DNA of 64,000 nt from positions 1,860,001-1,924,000 of the forward strand of contig NZ_LT594324.1 in NCBI RefSeq assembly GCF_900089605.1, in the 5' to 3' direction. The stretch comes from Micromonospora narathiwatensis (GTDB taxonomy: Bacteria > Actinomycetota > Actinomycetes > Mycobacteriales > Micromonosporaceae). Below are positions 42,281 through 50,879 of this stretch, piece by piece (the first letter of the stretch is position 1; each line of letters starts with the position of its first letter). The notes beneath the pieces are model-generated. The model was not told the DNA's origin. It ran no database searches and was given only the letters and a program-made list of their open reading frames with translations. The position numbers were made by a program, and so were the translations under genes.

Positions 42281-42955
42281 GTGACAGCCGTACTGGTGAT
42301 CGAGGACGACGACCGGATCCGGCTCGCGCTGTTGCTCGCGCTGGAGGAGGAGGGTTACACGGCGTACGGGGCGGCGAGCGCCGAGGAGGGGCTGCGCCGG
42401 CAACGCCAGGACCCGGCGGACAACGTGCTCGTCGACCTCATGCTGCCCGGACTGGACGGGTTCGAGTGCATCCGGCAGCTCCGCCGCGACGACGACGTAC
42501 CCATCGTGGTGGTCAGCGCCCGCGACGACACGCACGACATCGTGGCCGCGCTGGAGGCCGGCGCCGACGACTACCTGGTCAAGCCGGTGGCGATCAAGGA
42601 GCTGTCCGCCCGGCTGCGGGCCCTGCGCCGCCGGGGGCGGGCCGTCGCGGCGCCCGCCGCGGTGCAGGTCTTCGGCGATCTGGAGATCAGCGCGGACGCC
42701 GGTGAGGTCCGCCGTACCGGCCGGCCCGTCCCGGTCACCAGGACCGAGTTCCGCCTGCTCTGCGAGCTGGCCCAGCACGCCGGCAAGGTCCTGTCGCGCC
42801 AGCAGCTGCTCCAACGGGTGTGGGGATACGACACCGGCGACGAGCGCCTGGTCGACGTGCACGTGGGCCGGTTGCGGCAGAAGATCGAGGCGGATCCCGG
42901 CAACCCGCGGCACCTGGTCACCCTCCGCGGCCTCGGCTACAAGCTGCAGCGATGA
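42281..42955 (+). CDS. OmpR/PhoB-family response regulator
   Basis: This 224-residue regulator has a receiver domain with the acidic pair in VIEDDDRIR, the phosphorylated aspartate D52 in VLVDLMLPG, and the lysine in YLVKPVAIKEL. A winged-helix DNA-binding domain follows (TRTEFRLLCELAQHAGKVLS, DVHVGRLRQKIE, RGLGYKL). I chose the GTG at 42281 because AGGGA lies 10 nt upstream and the protein then begins at the first receiver strand. It overlaps the histidine kinase gene by 4 nt, so the two form a pair. A direct repeat upstream may be its own site. Confidence 0.92.
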   Translation: MTAVLVIEDDDRIRLALLLALEEEGYTAYGAASAEEGLRRQRQDPADNVLVDLMLPGLDGFECIRQLRRDDDVPIVVVSARDDTHDIVAALEAGADDYLVKPVAIKELSARLRALRRRGRAVAAPAAVQVFGDLEISADAGEVRRTGRPVPVTRTEFRLLCELAQHAGKVLSRQQLLQRVWGYDTGDERLVDVHVGRLRQKIEADPGNPRHLVTLRGLGYKLQR

Positions 42956-44304
42956 ACCGTCTCGGACTGCGCGCCCGGGTCACCGCCGGGTTCGCCATCG
43001 GCGCGCTGCTGCTCGCGGCGGCGATGGCCCTCTTCTCGTACGACCTGACCCGCCGTTCACTGCTGGACGAGCGGGAACGCGCCGCGGTGCGGGCGGCGTA
43101 CTTCGACGCCGCGGTGGTTCGTTCGGGCCTGGACACGGACGCGCCGGACGTCGGGGAGGTGCTCCGCTCGCTGGACACCGGCAGTGCCCGGCGTCCGCTG
43201 GTGCAGCGCGACGGCGGGTGGTACGCGCGTAGCGCGGAGATCGGCGCCGGCGTGGTCCCGCCGGAGCTGCAGCGGATGGTCCGCTCGGGCGAGCCGGCCG
43301 TGCAGCGGATCCGGACGGACGGGCAGCCGGCCCTGCTGGTCGGCGTCCCGCTCTCGCCGACCACCAGCTACTACGAGCTCACCTCGCTGCGTGAGGTCGA
43401 GCAGACCGTCCAGTTGGTGGGGCTGACGCTGACCGCGGTCGCCATCATGGTGGCCGGCTCGGGCGCCGCCCTCGGCTGGTACGCCACCCGGCACAGCCTC
43501 CGGCCGCTGACCGCGGTGGCCGACGCCGCCGAACGGATCGTCGCGGGTGACCTCAGCACGCGCCTCGACCCCGCCACCGATCCCGACCTCACCCGCCTCT
43601 CCACCTCCTTCAACCGGATGGTGGAGCAACTGGTGCGGCACAACGAGCGGGACCGGCGGTTCGCCGCGGACGTCAGCCACGAACTGCGTTCTCCGTTGCA
43701 GACGCTGGCCGCGGCGGCGAGCGTGCTGGACCGCCGCCGCGAGCACCACGACGAACGCACGGCGACGGCCGCCGGGCTCGTCGCCGACGAGATCGCCCGC
43801 TTCCAGCGGCTGGTCGACGACCTGATCGAGCTGGCCCGCGCCGAGCAGCCCGCGCACCGCGAACGCGTCGACGTCGAGGCGCTCGCCCGGGACGCCTGCC
43901 GGGCGCAGGGGTTGCCGGAGCGGCTGGTGCGGTCCACGTCGGCCGGCGGCGATTGGTACGTCGACCGTCGCCGGGTCGCGCAGATCCTGCTCAACCTCGT
44001 GGAGAACGCCGTCCGTTACGCCGGCGGGCCGGTGGAGGTGCGGTTGACCTGCGACGACGACGGGACCGGCAGCATCGAGGTGGACGACGCCGGGCCGGGT
44101 GTGCCGGAGCCGGACCGCGAAGTGATCTTCGCCCGGTTCGTCCGGGGCCGGGCGGCCCACGACCGGGCCGGCACCGACGGGACCGGCCTCGGTCTCGCGC
44201 TCGTCGCCGAACACGCGGCGGTGCACGGGGGCCGGGCCATGGTGACGGACCGCCCCGAGGGTGGCGCCCGGTTCCGGGTGGAGCTGCCGGGGTGCCGGCC
44301 ATGA
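42952..44304 (+). CDS. Sensor histidine kinase
   Basis: This 450-residue membrane kinase has two hydrophobic helices (about residues 9-27 and 160-182) enclosing an extracytoplasmic sensor region of about 130 residues. A HAMP domain (RHSLRPLTAVADAAERIVAG) follows, then a dimerisation domain with H243 in DVSHELRSPL. The catalytic domain has the N box LVENAVRYA, DAGPGV, and GTGLGLALV. It overlaps the response regulator (ATGA) and the lipoprotein gene downstream (4 nt), so three proteins are co-translated. The signal is unknown. Confidence 0.92.
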   Translation: MNRLGLRARVTAGFAIGALLLAAAMALFSYDLTRRSLLDERERAAVRAAYFDAAVVRSGLDTDAPDVGEVLRSLDTGSARRPLVQRDGGWYARSAEIGAGVVPPELQRMVRSGEPAVQRIRTDGQPALLVGVPLSPTTSYYELTSLREVEQTVQLVGLTLTAVAIMVAGSGAALGWYATRHSLRPLTAVADAAERIVAGDLSTRLDPATDPDLTRLSTSFNRMVEQLVRHNERDRRFAADVSHELRSPLQTLAAAASVLDRRREHHDERTATAAGLVADEIARFQRLVDDLIELARAEQPAHRERVDVEALARDACRAQGLPERLVRSTSAGGDWYVDRRRVAQILLNLVENAVRYAGGPVEVRLTCDDDGTGSIEVDDAGPGVPEPDREVIFARFVRGRAAHDRAGTDGTGLGLALVAEHAAVHGGRAMVTDRPEGGARFRVELPGCRP

Positions 44305-44864
44305 CCCGACGCGCGCTGATCGTGGCGCTCACCGCGCTCCTGCTGACCGGGTGCGGTGTGCCGGTGGACGACGCGCCCCGGCGGGTGTCGGGTCGGCCCG
44401 GTCCGCACAACAGCCCCGTCGCCGGCGACGCCGATTCGATGGCGGGACGGGCGAACGAGTCCCTCTGTTTCGTCCGGGACGACCGACTGGGCACCGTGGT
44501 GCGGCGGGTGGACTACCTGCCCGACGTCGACACGCACCTGCGGCACCTGCTGGCCGGGCCCGGAAACACGGAACGGGACGCCGGCTACACCAGCGCGCTG
44601 ACCGGCACCGCCTCGGTGGCCGGCGCCCGGCTCAGCGGCGGCGTCGCCGAGGTCGAGGTCGGCGGGGCCGGCGACGAGACCGGCCGTAGCGACCAGATCC
44701 TCGCGTTCGGTCAGATCGTCTGCACGCTGACCAGCCGCGCCGACGTGCACGGCGTCACCTTCCGCCGCGACGGGCAGCCGCTGGACGTGCCGCGGGCCGA
44801 CGGATCACTGTCCCGGCTGCCGCTCACCGCGATCGACTACGCGCCGCTGATCGGGCGGCGCTGA
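44301..44864 (+). CDS. GerMN-domain lipoprotein
   Basis: This 187-residue exported lipoprotein starts with a short signal peptide ending in the lipobox LLTGC. The mature part contains one GerMN-like unit: LCFVRDDRLGTVVRRV, DTHLRHLLAGPGNTERDAGYT and AFGQIVCTLTSRADVHGVTF. In mycobacteria LpqB, a related lipoprotein, sits beside the MtrAB two-component genes and affects sensor activity; this shorter protein has the same placement. It overlaps the kinase gene by 4 nt. A role in tuning the kinase is inferred from that parallel. Confidence 0.8.
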   Translation: MTRRALIVALTALLLTGCGVPVDDAPRRVSGRPGPHNSPVAGDADSMAGRANESLCFVRDDRLGTVVRRVDYLPDVDTHLRHLLAGPGNTERDAGYTSALTGTASVAGARLSGGVAEVEVGGAGDETGRSDQILAFGQIVCTLTSRADVHGVTFRRDGQPLDVPRADGSLSRLPLTAIDYAPLIGRR

Positions 44865-44887
44865 ACCTTCCGCACCACTCCACGCCG

Positions 44888-44918
44888 CGACGCCGGCACC
44901 TTTCTGATGCCGGCGTCG
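44888..44918. terminator. Hairpin terminator
   Basis: An 11-bp perfect stem (44888-44898 with 44908-44918) encloses a 9-nt loop containing TTTCT, just after the GerMN lipoprotein stop and before the stop of the convergent small gene at 44929. It can act for both. Confidence 0.65.
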
Positions 44919-44928
44919 AGGCGTACGG

Positions 44929-45087
44929 TCAGCCCTTGGCCTGTCGCTTGGCCATCTCCGGCGACGTACCCTTGCCGACCTGCTTGAGCGCCTGCTGCAA
45001 CTGGCCCTCGGTCATCTTGGAGTTGCCCTCGATACCCGCGTTGTGGGCCTGCTTGCGCAGGTCGTGGAGTCGATCCTGGTCACCCAT
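44929..45087 (-). CDS. Small hydrophilic protein (52 aa), unknown
   Basis: This 52-residue protein is charged and helical (DQDRLHDLRKQAHNAGIEG, then MTEGQLQQALKQVGKG) with a basic tail. The pattern of a short helix, a turn with IEGNSKMTEGQL and another helix resembles a Rho N-terminal or SAP-type helix-extended-helix unit that binds nucleic acid, but this is a guess. GGGAGG lies 5 nt before the ATG at 45087, which makes it a real gene. It is monocistronic and convergent with the lipoprotein gene. Confidence 0.7.
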   Translation of the reverse strand: MGDQDRLHDLRKQAHNAGIEGNSKMTEGQLQQALKQVGKGTSPEMAKRQAKG

Positions 45088-45501
45088 GTCAACCTCCCGC
45101 CTCAACGTCGGCGCGGCTACCGGACCCGCGCCGTGGCAACCGCTTGGCTTCCCGACCGCACCGGCGGCAAACCGCCCGCGGAGTCCCCGACGGTCCGGGG
45201 GCGAACGTCCGGCGTCCCCGGTACCCGGCCACCGGAGGTTCGGGCGCGAACCGGACATCAGCCGCAACGGGGGATACCACTCCTCCGCCAGTACCTGGCC
45301 CGCCGCAGGCCGCCGTATCCACCCACGCCACCGACCTTCGGTACATCCGATCCGTACCGGTCGGGCGGACCCGGTCGATCGAGCCTGCCCGCGCCGACCC
45401 CGCCGATAGCGTGACGGGTGACCGGGCCGCGGCGGCGGGTCGGGGCGTACCGGGTGTGGCGCGGAGGTTCGGCTGCTCCGGCGGGCGAGATGAGGGTGAT
45501 C
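45088..45501. other. Intergenic stretch without a convincing gene
   Basis: This 414-bp stretch separates the small minus-strand gene from the divergent PPC-domain gene. I found no frame with protein-like composition and a ribosome site. The one structured feature is an imperfect inverted repeat around 45331-45364, with a 6-bp core, CGGTAC at 45339 and GTACCG at 45354, separated by 9 nt. It could be a regulator site for the PPC gene. No clear promoter hexamers are visible. Confidence 0.4.
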
Positions 45502-45945
45502 ATGAGAGAAGTCGAACTGGGCGACGGCGACCGGCGCGTACTGGTGGTCGTGGTCGACAAGGGCGAGGACGCGGTGGCCGCCGTGAACGAGGTGGCGCAG
45601 CGGCACGACATCCGGGGTGCTCGGGTGACCGCCGTCGGCGGGTTCGCCTCGGCGGACCTCGGCTACTTCGAGCGCGAGAAGCGGGACTACCGGACCATTC
45701 CGGTCCGGGAACAGGTCGAGGTGCTGTCGCTGCTCGGTGACATCGCCGAGAACGAGGGGAAGCCGGCCCTGCACGTGCATGCCGTGCTGGGCCGCCGGGA
45801 CGGCTCGACCGTCGGCGGCCACCTGCTCCACGGCGAGGTGTGGCCGACCCTGGAGGTCATCATCTCCGAGGTCGGGGCGAGCCTGGCCAAGCGGGTCGAC
45901 CAGGAGACCGGGCTGGCGCTGCTGGCGGGAACGACCGCCCCCTGA
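45502..45945 (+). CDS. PPC/DUF296-domain protein
   Basis: This 147-residue protein is one PPC domain (PF03479-type, also called DUF296). The core is VLVVVVDKGEDAVAAVNEVA, GARVTAVGGFASADLGYF, and HVHAVLGRRDGSTVGGHL, where the histidines of HVHAVL...GHL bind metal in some bacterial homologues. Plant members are AT-hook proteins, and bacterial ones are trimeric with unknown function. I chose the ATG at 45502, preceded by GAGGGTGAT; an ATG at 45490 is in frame. It is convergent with a DUF2267 gene. Confidence 0.85.
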   Translation: MREVELGDGDRRVLVVVVDKGEDAVAAVNEVAQRHDIRGARVTAVGGFASADLGYFEREKRDYRTIPVREQVEVLSLLGDIAENEGKPALHVHAVLGRRDGSTVGGHLLHGEVWPTLEVIISEVGASLAKRVDQETGLALLAGTTAP

Positions 45946-45990
45946 GCGGCGGCAGCACCGGGTGTCAGGAGCAGTACGCCGGCCCGCGTC

Positions 45991-46380
45991 TCAGCCCGAC
46001 ACGCCGGGCCGCCCGAACAGCGACGCGTAGCCGGAGGGCAGTTGGGTCACCACGTCGTTGAGCTCCCCGCCGGAGACGGCGTCGGAGATGGTCGACAGGA
46101 CGGCACTCGCATCCCATTCGGCGGTGCGTTCGGTCGCGCCGATCCCGTCACCGACCTTGCGGAGGAACTCCGTCACCCCGATGCGCGGCGCGCCGCCGAG
46201 CGCCGACTTCAGGAAGTCACCCATCTCGGCCGGCAACTGCGAGCCGAGCTGCCTCGCCTCGTCCGGCGTCAGCCGCTCCGCGAGGCAGGTCACCACCACG
46301 CTGATGACCTGCTGCGCCTCGGCGGCGCTGTCGTACTCGCCCCGTTCGCGAACCCGTGCCACGAACTCCTGATACTTCAT
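45991..46380 (-). CDS. DUF2267-domain protein
   Basis: This 129-residue protein matches the DUF2267 family: MKYQEFVARVRERGEYDS at the start, the AAEAQQVISVVVTCLAERLT helix, LTPDEARQLGSQLPAEMGDF, then FLRKVGDGIG. The family is all-helical, common in actinobacteria, and often encoded near stress genes; its function is unknown. GGGAGG lies 4 nt before the ATG at 46380. It is convergent with the PPC gene and has a long upstream non-coding stretch. Confidence 0.82.
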   Translation of the reverse strand: MKYQEFVARVRERGEYDSAAEAQQVISVVVTCLAERLTPDEARQLGSQLPAEMGDFLKSALGGAPRIGVTEFLRKVGDGIGATERTAEWDASAVLSTISDAVSGGELNDVVTQLPSGYASLFGRPGVSG

Positions 46381-46966
46381 GCCACCTCCCGACCAGCCGC
46401 CGGGCGCACCCGAGCCGGCGCCGTACCGGCAGCGCGACCACCTGCCGCGGAAGGCGACCCGAGTCGCCGCCCGCGAGGGTGATCCTGACACGGCGGCCCG
46501 GTCCCGCGCCCCCGCTTCGGCGGCATCCGCCTCCGCCCCGCGCCGGCCCGGCCAGGCGGTCCGGCCCCGGCGGTCGCGGGGTGTCGCCATTCGGCGCCGC
46601 CATCGTCGGCGCTGACCTACGGCCGCCGAGTGGCGGCGGGCGATGGCCGAGGGATTCGGCGCCGAGGACGTCACGGTGGTCACCCGCGCCCTGTCGCCGA
46701 CGCGTCCGGCGTAACGGGACCTCCCCGGCCACTGCGCCCGGCCGCGGCCCGGCACGGAGCCGGAGCGCGCGTACCGCCCGCCTCCGGCGCGGGTGAATCA
46801 GTCGGTGCGTCCCCGTCGCGTCAACCGTCGTGGACTCGTCGGCGGCCGGCGGTGACGGCGGGGTGACGCGGCCTCCGGCAGGGTCGCAGCACGACGTCGT
46901 GGTGGTTCGGGCCGTACGCGCCTCGACCGGTCGACCGTCTCCCCGCAGGCCGTCGAAGGAGCTTTC
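46381..46966. other. Long intergenic stretch with a possible gene remnant
   Basis: This 586-bp stretch lies between divergent genes. Most of it shows no protein-like frame. At about 46590-46714 on the + strand two frames carry peptide-like pieces: FGAAIVGADL in one, then, after a one-base shift, AEWRRAMAEGFGAEDVTVV and RALSPTRPA up to a TAA. These look like the C-terminal end of a decayed gene. The parent family is not recognisable. The rest must hold the promoter for the monooxygenase gene at 46967. Confidence 0.35.
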
Positions 46967-49249
46967 ATGATCAGGACGATGGTCCGGATGCGCGCGCGCC
47001 CGGGGCTCGAATCCGCCGTGGAGTCGGCGTGGCGCACAGTCGGCGGGCGGATCGGCGGCCTGGCCGGCAACCTCCGGCGGGACCTGCTGCGGGACGCCAT
47101 CGATCCGCGCGCCTTCGTCGTCGTCACCGAATGGTCCGACGAGTCGGCACTGCGCGACTACCGGGCCGGTCCGGTCGCGGCGGTTCTCGCCGACGCCGTC
47201 CGGCCGCTGGTCGAGGCGTACGGGCCGGAGAGCCACCGGGTGATGTACGACGTCGACCACGGGGGATCGAGGATCTTCGTGGACGTCGAGCTGACCGTGC
47301 CGGCCGACCGGCTGGCCGAGTTCGAAGGCGGATACGTCGAGGTCAAGTCCCGGATGGCCGGGGTGCCCGGGTATCTGCGCGAGGAGCTGCTGCGCGAGCC
47401 CGGCTCGGACGTCTTCCACATCTTCGCGGAGTGGGCCGGCGAGGCGGAGTTCCACCGCTGGATCAGCGACCCGGCCCACGCCGAACAGGAGGCCGGACCG
47501 ATCGCACCGTTCCTTCTCGACTTCCGGCGCCGCCTCTTCCACGTCGCGGCCGAACCCGGAAGCGGACCTGAACCGACTACGGGCAGGGAGGCTGCTGCTG
47601 TGCACAGGACAACGGACGTACTCGTGGTCGGCGCGGGACCCACCGGGCTCACCGCCGCCGTCGAGCTGGCCCGGCGCGGCATCGACTGCCGCGTGATCGA
47701 CAGGCTGGCCACTCCGGCCGGGCAGGCCGACAAGGCTATCGGGGTGCACTGCCGCACGATGGAACTCTGGGAGGACCAGGGCATCGTGCGGGAGGCGATG
47801 GACGCCGGGATCTGGCTGACCGGGAACATGGTGTTCGTCAACGGTGTGCAGACGCACCGGATGAGCTGGGAGCTGCCGGGCCTGCCGTACGCGCACCTCG
47901 GCCTGCCCCAGTACGAGACCGAGCGCATCCTCACCCGACGCCTGGCCACCCTCGGCGTACGCCCGCAGCGTGGCGCCGAGCTGATCGCGTTCAGCCAGGA
48001 CGACGACGGCGTGGTCGCCACGGTCGCCACCGCCGACGGTGGCACCGAGACCGTACGCGCGAAGTACCTGGTCGGCTGCGACGGCGCGCACAGCCGGGTC
48101 CGCGAGCTGCTCGGATTGACCTTCACCGGCGGGCTGGGTCGGTTCCCGCAGCTGTTCATGCTCGGGGACGTCGACGTGGACTGGGACATGCCGGACGGTC
48201 ACCTGCTCCGGTTCCTGCACGAGACGGACGGCCGGATGGACGGCATGCTGGTGTGCGTCCCGCTGCGCGGCGAGGCCCGGTACCGGATCGCCACGCTGGC
48301 GCCGCCCCGGTTCTTCGCGCAGACCGGCGGGCAGGACGCCCCGCCAGGGTTCAGCGAGGAACTCGGCGCGCCGACTCTCGCCGACGTCCAGGCCGCGCTC
48401 GACCAACTGGCCCCGCCCGGCACGCGGGCGGCCAACCTGCGCTGGTCGTCGGTGTTCCGGATCAGCCACGGCATCGTCGACCGGTATCGGGACGGCCGGG
48501 TGTTCGTGGCCGGGGACGCGGCGCACCTGCACCCGCCCGCCGGCGGCCAGGGCATGAACACCGGCATCCAGGACGCCTGGAACCTGGCCTGGAAGCTGGC
48601 GCTGGCGGTACGCGGAATCGCGGCGCCGGGGCTGCTCGACAGCTACGAGACCGAGCGGCGTCCGGAGGGCGAGGAGATCGTCGGGCGCGCGGTCCGGATG
48701 GCGTTCACCGACGAGCTGGACCGCGAGGATCTGGAGCGCCAGTTCCTCCAGGAGATGTCCATGCTGCTCAGCTACGCGGACAGCCCGCTGGTGGGGGAGT
48801 GCGTGTCCGATCCGGACGCCCTGCGGGACGGCCCCCGGCCCGGCGACCGCGCCCCCGACGTCACCGGCCTGTACCGGCCGGGGGTCGGGCACCCGCTGCG
48901 GCTGCGCGACCTCACCCGCGGCACCCGGCACACCCTGCTGCTCTACGCGGACGGTTCGGCCGACGAGGGCACGCTGGCCGCGGTGGAGAAGCTGTACGCC
49001 GACCTGCACCGGCAGGCGGCCGAGGAGATCGACGGATATCTGCTGCTCAGCCCGAACGCCCGGGCGCCGCGGCTGCTGGCCCCGCCCGTGGTGCGCGACG
49101 CCGACGGCGAGTTCCGGGCCGCCTACGGGGTCAGCGGCGCGGCCCTGTACCTGATCCGGCCGGACGGGCACGTCGGGTTCCGCAGCCAGCCGATCGACGC
49201 CGACGCGCTGCGCAAGCACCTGCACCTGGTGTTCGGCGGTGCGCGATGA
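46967..49249 (+). CDS. FAD-dependent aromatic monooxygenase with two N-terminal ABM domains
   Basis: This 760-residue protein has three parts. Residues 1-90 and 95-195 are antibiotic-biosynthesis-monooxygenase-like (ABM) ferredoxin folds, each with a tail of the VTEWSDES or FAEWAGEAEF type. From about residue 215 there is a PHBH-type flavin hydroxylase with the FAD motif VVGAGPTGLTAAVELARRG, the DG motif LVGCDGAHSR, and the GD motif VFVAGDAAHLHPPAGGQGMN. A thioredoxin-like C-terminal domain ends it. Relatives oxidise aromatic polyketides. The ATG at 46967 has a weak GAAGGAGC site. The gene overlaps the next by 4 nt. Confidence 0.88.
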   Translation: MIRTMVRMRARPGLESAVESAWRTVGGRIGGLAGNLRRDLLRDAIDPRAFVVVTEWSDESALRDYRAGPVAAVLADAVRPLVEAYGPESHRVMYDVDHGGSRIFVDVELTVPADRLAEFEGGYVEVKSRMAGVPGYLREELLREPGSDVFHIFAEWAGEAEFHRWISDPAHAEQEAGPIAPFLLDFRRRLFHVAAEPGSGPEPTTGREAAAVHRTTDVLVVGAGPTGLTAAVELARRGIDCRVIDRLATPAGQADKAIGVHCRTMELWEDQGIVREAMDAGIWLTGNMVFVNGVQTHRMSWELPGLPYAHLGLPQYETERILTRRLATLGVRPQRGAELIAFSQDDDGVVATVATADGGTETVRAKYLVGCDGAHSRVRELLGLTFTGGLGRFPQLFMLGDVDVDWDMPDGHLLRFLHETDGRMDGMLVCVPLRGEARYRIATLAPPRFFAQTGGQDAPPGFSEELGAPTLADVQAALDQLAPPGTRAANLRWSSVFRISHGIVDRYRDGRVFVAGDAAHLHPPAGGQGMNTGIQDAWNLAWKLALAVRGIAAPGLLDSYETERRPEGEEIVGRAVRMAFTDELDREDLERQFLQEMSMLLSYADSPLVGECVSDPDALRDGPRPGDRAPDVTGLYRPGVGHPLRLRDLTRGTRHTLLLYADGSADEGTLAAVEKLYADLHRQAAEEIDGYLLLSPNARAPRLLAPPVVRDADGEFRAAYGVSGAALYLIRPDGHVGFRSQPIDADALRKHLHLVFGGAR

Positions 49250-49566
49250 CCCGGGTCCGCACCGTGCTCGCGATGCGTACCCGGCAGGGCTGCGAGGAGC
49301 GGTTCGAGAAGGAGTGGCTCGCGGCGGCCGAGGAGATCCGTACGCTGGACGGCTGCCTGCACCAGGACCTGGTGCGCGACGCCGACGATCCGCGCAGCTA
49401 TCTGATCATCAGCGACTGGGCGGACCGCGAACGGCTGGACGCCTTCGGCCGCGGCGAGCACCGGGACCGGCTGCTGCGCGTGATCCGTGAGCTGCGCGAG
49501 TCCGCGCAGCGGAACACCTACCAGGTGCTGCACAGCGTGCGCGGCGAGGCCGGGGAGTCGCGATGA
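49246..49566 (+). CDS. ABM-domain monooxygenase
   Basis: This 106-residue protein is a single ABM domain, like ActVA-Orf6 and TcmH, which oxidise anthrone-type polyketides to quinones without cofactors. The core strands are RVRTVLAMRTRQGCEERFE, LHQDLVRDADDPRSYLIIS and DWADRERLDAF. It resembles the second ABM unit of the preceding protein, so the three may share ancestry. The start overlaps the upstream stop by 4 nt, and the stop overlaps the P450 start by 4 nt. Enzyme or accessory status cannot be told from sequence. Confidence 0.85.
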   Translation: MTRVRTVLAMRTRQGCEERFEKEWLAAAEEIRTLDGCLHQDLVRDADDPRSYLIISDWADRERLDAFGRGEHRDRLLRVIRELRESAQRNTYQVLHSVRGEAGESR

Positions 49567-50879
49567 CCGACAGCGTCGTACCCGGGTCCGACATCTACAC
49601 CGACGAGTTCGCCGCCGACCCCTATCCCACCTTCGCCCGGATGCGGGCGGACCGACCGGTGTGCCCGGTCAGCTCGCCGCGCTTCGACTCGTACCTGATC
49701 ACGCGCTTCGACGACGTCCGGGCGGCGCTGACCGACGCCCGGCTGTCCAAGGACCTCTACGGCCCCGGCCAGCACTACCTGCGGATCTTCGGGCCGAACT
49801 CGGAGGGCCTGAACAAGAACATGCTCAACTCGGATCCGCCCGAGCACACCAGGCTGCGCCGGATCGTGTCCCAGGCGTTCGCGCCGCGCCGGATCGAGGC
49901 GCTGCGGCCCCGGGTGGCGCGGATCGTGGACGACCTGCTCGACAGGGTCGTGGTGCGGGGACGGGCCGAGCTGATGCGGGACTTCGCGATCCCGCTGCCC
50001 ATGACGGTGATCTGCGAGCTGCTCGGCATCCCGGCCGCCGAGCACGGGCAGGTGCTCGGCTGGACCCAGGTGATCAGGACGTCCGGGTCGTCCCGGCGCA
50101 GCCCGGAGGAGGAACGGGCGGCCGTGCAGGAGGCCCAACTGCGGCTGCACCACTACCTCGCCGACCTGGTGCGCGCCAAACGGGCCCGGCCCGCCGACGA
50201 CATGATCAGCGCGCTCGTCGAGGCCTGCGACCGGGACGGGACGCTGGCCGAGCCGGAACTGGTCACCACCACCTTCCTGCTGCTGTTCGCGGGGCACCAG
50301 ACCACCGCGGACTTCCTCGGCAACGCGGTGCTGGCCCTGCTGGCCCACCCCGACCAGCTCGAACTGCTGCGCGTGACGCCCCGGTTGCTGCCCTCGGCGA
50401 TCGAGGAGCTGCTCCGGTTCGACGGCCCGTTGCCGGTGGCCAGCCCCCGGATCGCCACCGAGGACGTCGAGTACCAGGGGGTGTGCATCCCCAGCGGCTC
50501 GGTGGTCGGCGTGGTGATCAACTCGGCGAACCACGACCCGGAGCACTTCGCCGACCCGGACCGGCTGGACGTCCGCCGGGTACGCGGCCCGCACCTCGGC
50601 TTCGGGTACGGCGTCCACTACTGCCTGGGCGTGTCGCTGGCCCGGATGGAGGCGCAGATCGCGCTCGGCGCGCTGCTGCGCCGGCTGCCCGGGCTTCGGC
50701 TCGCGGTTCCGCTCGCCGAGGTACGCCGGCTGCCGGCCGCGTCGCCGTTCCGGGGGCTGTTGGAACTTCCGGTCACCTTCTCCGCCTCGGCGCTGCCGCA
50801 CCAGGTGGCGTACGCACCGCCCGCGCTTTCCCGTGAACCGATCCCACCCAAGGAGCAGTCATGGTCTTCCGGAACGTGA
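49563..50879 (+). CDS. Cytochrome P450
   Basis: This 438-residue P450 has the I-helix oxygen-binding segment LFAGHQTTADF, the K-helix EELLRFDGP, and the heme loop GFGYGVHYCLG with cysteine ligand C354. The length and lack of a membrane anchor fit soluble bacterial class I enzymes that draw electrons from ferredoxin. It is co-translated with the ABM enzyme (4-nt overlap) and overlaps the cyclase gene by 19 nt. A tailoring hydroxylation or coupling of the same polyketide-like product is the natural inference. Confidence 0.93.
   Translation: MTDSVVPGSDIYTDEFAADPYPTFARMRADRPVCPVSSPRFDSYLITRFDDVRAALTDARLSKDLYGPGQHYLRIFGPNSEGLNKNMLNSDPPEHTRLRRIVSQAFAPRRIEALRPRVARIVDDLLDRVVVRGRAELMRDFAIPLPMTVICELLGIPAAEHGQVLGWTQVIRTSGSSRRSPEEERAAVQEAQLRLHHYLADLVRAKRARPADDMISALVEACDRDGTLAEPELVTTTFLLLFAGHQTTADFLGNAVLALLAHPDQLELLRVTPRLLPSAIEELLRFDGPLPVASPRIATEDVEYQGVCIPSGSVVGVVINSANHDPEHFADPDRLDVRRVRGPHLGFGYGVHYCLGVSLARMEAQIALGALLRRLPGLRLAVPLAEVRRLPAASPFRGLLELPVTFSASALPHQVAYAPPALSREPIPPKEQSWSSGT

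Noticed and set aside
46217..49225. 1002-codon minus-strand open frame
   Set aside because: It is antisense to the flavin monooxygenase, whose domains and motifs are unmistakable, and has no recognisable domain or ribosome site.
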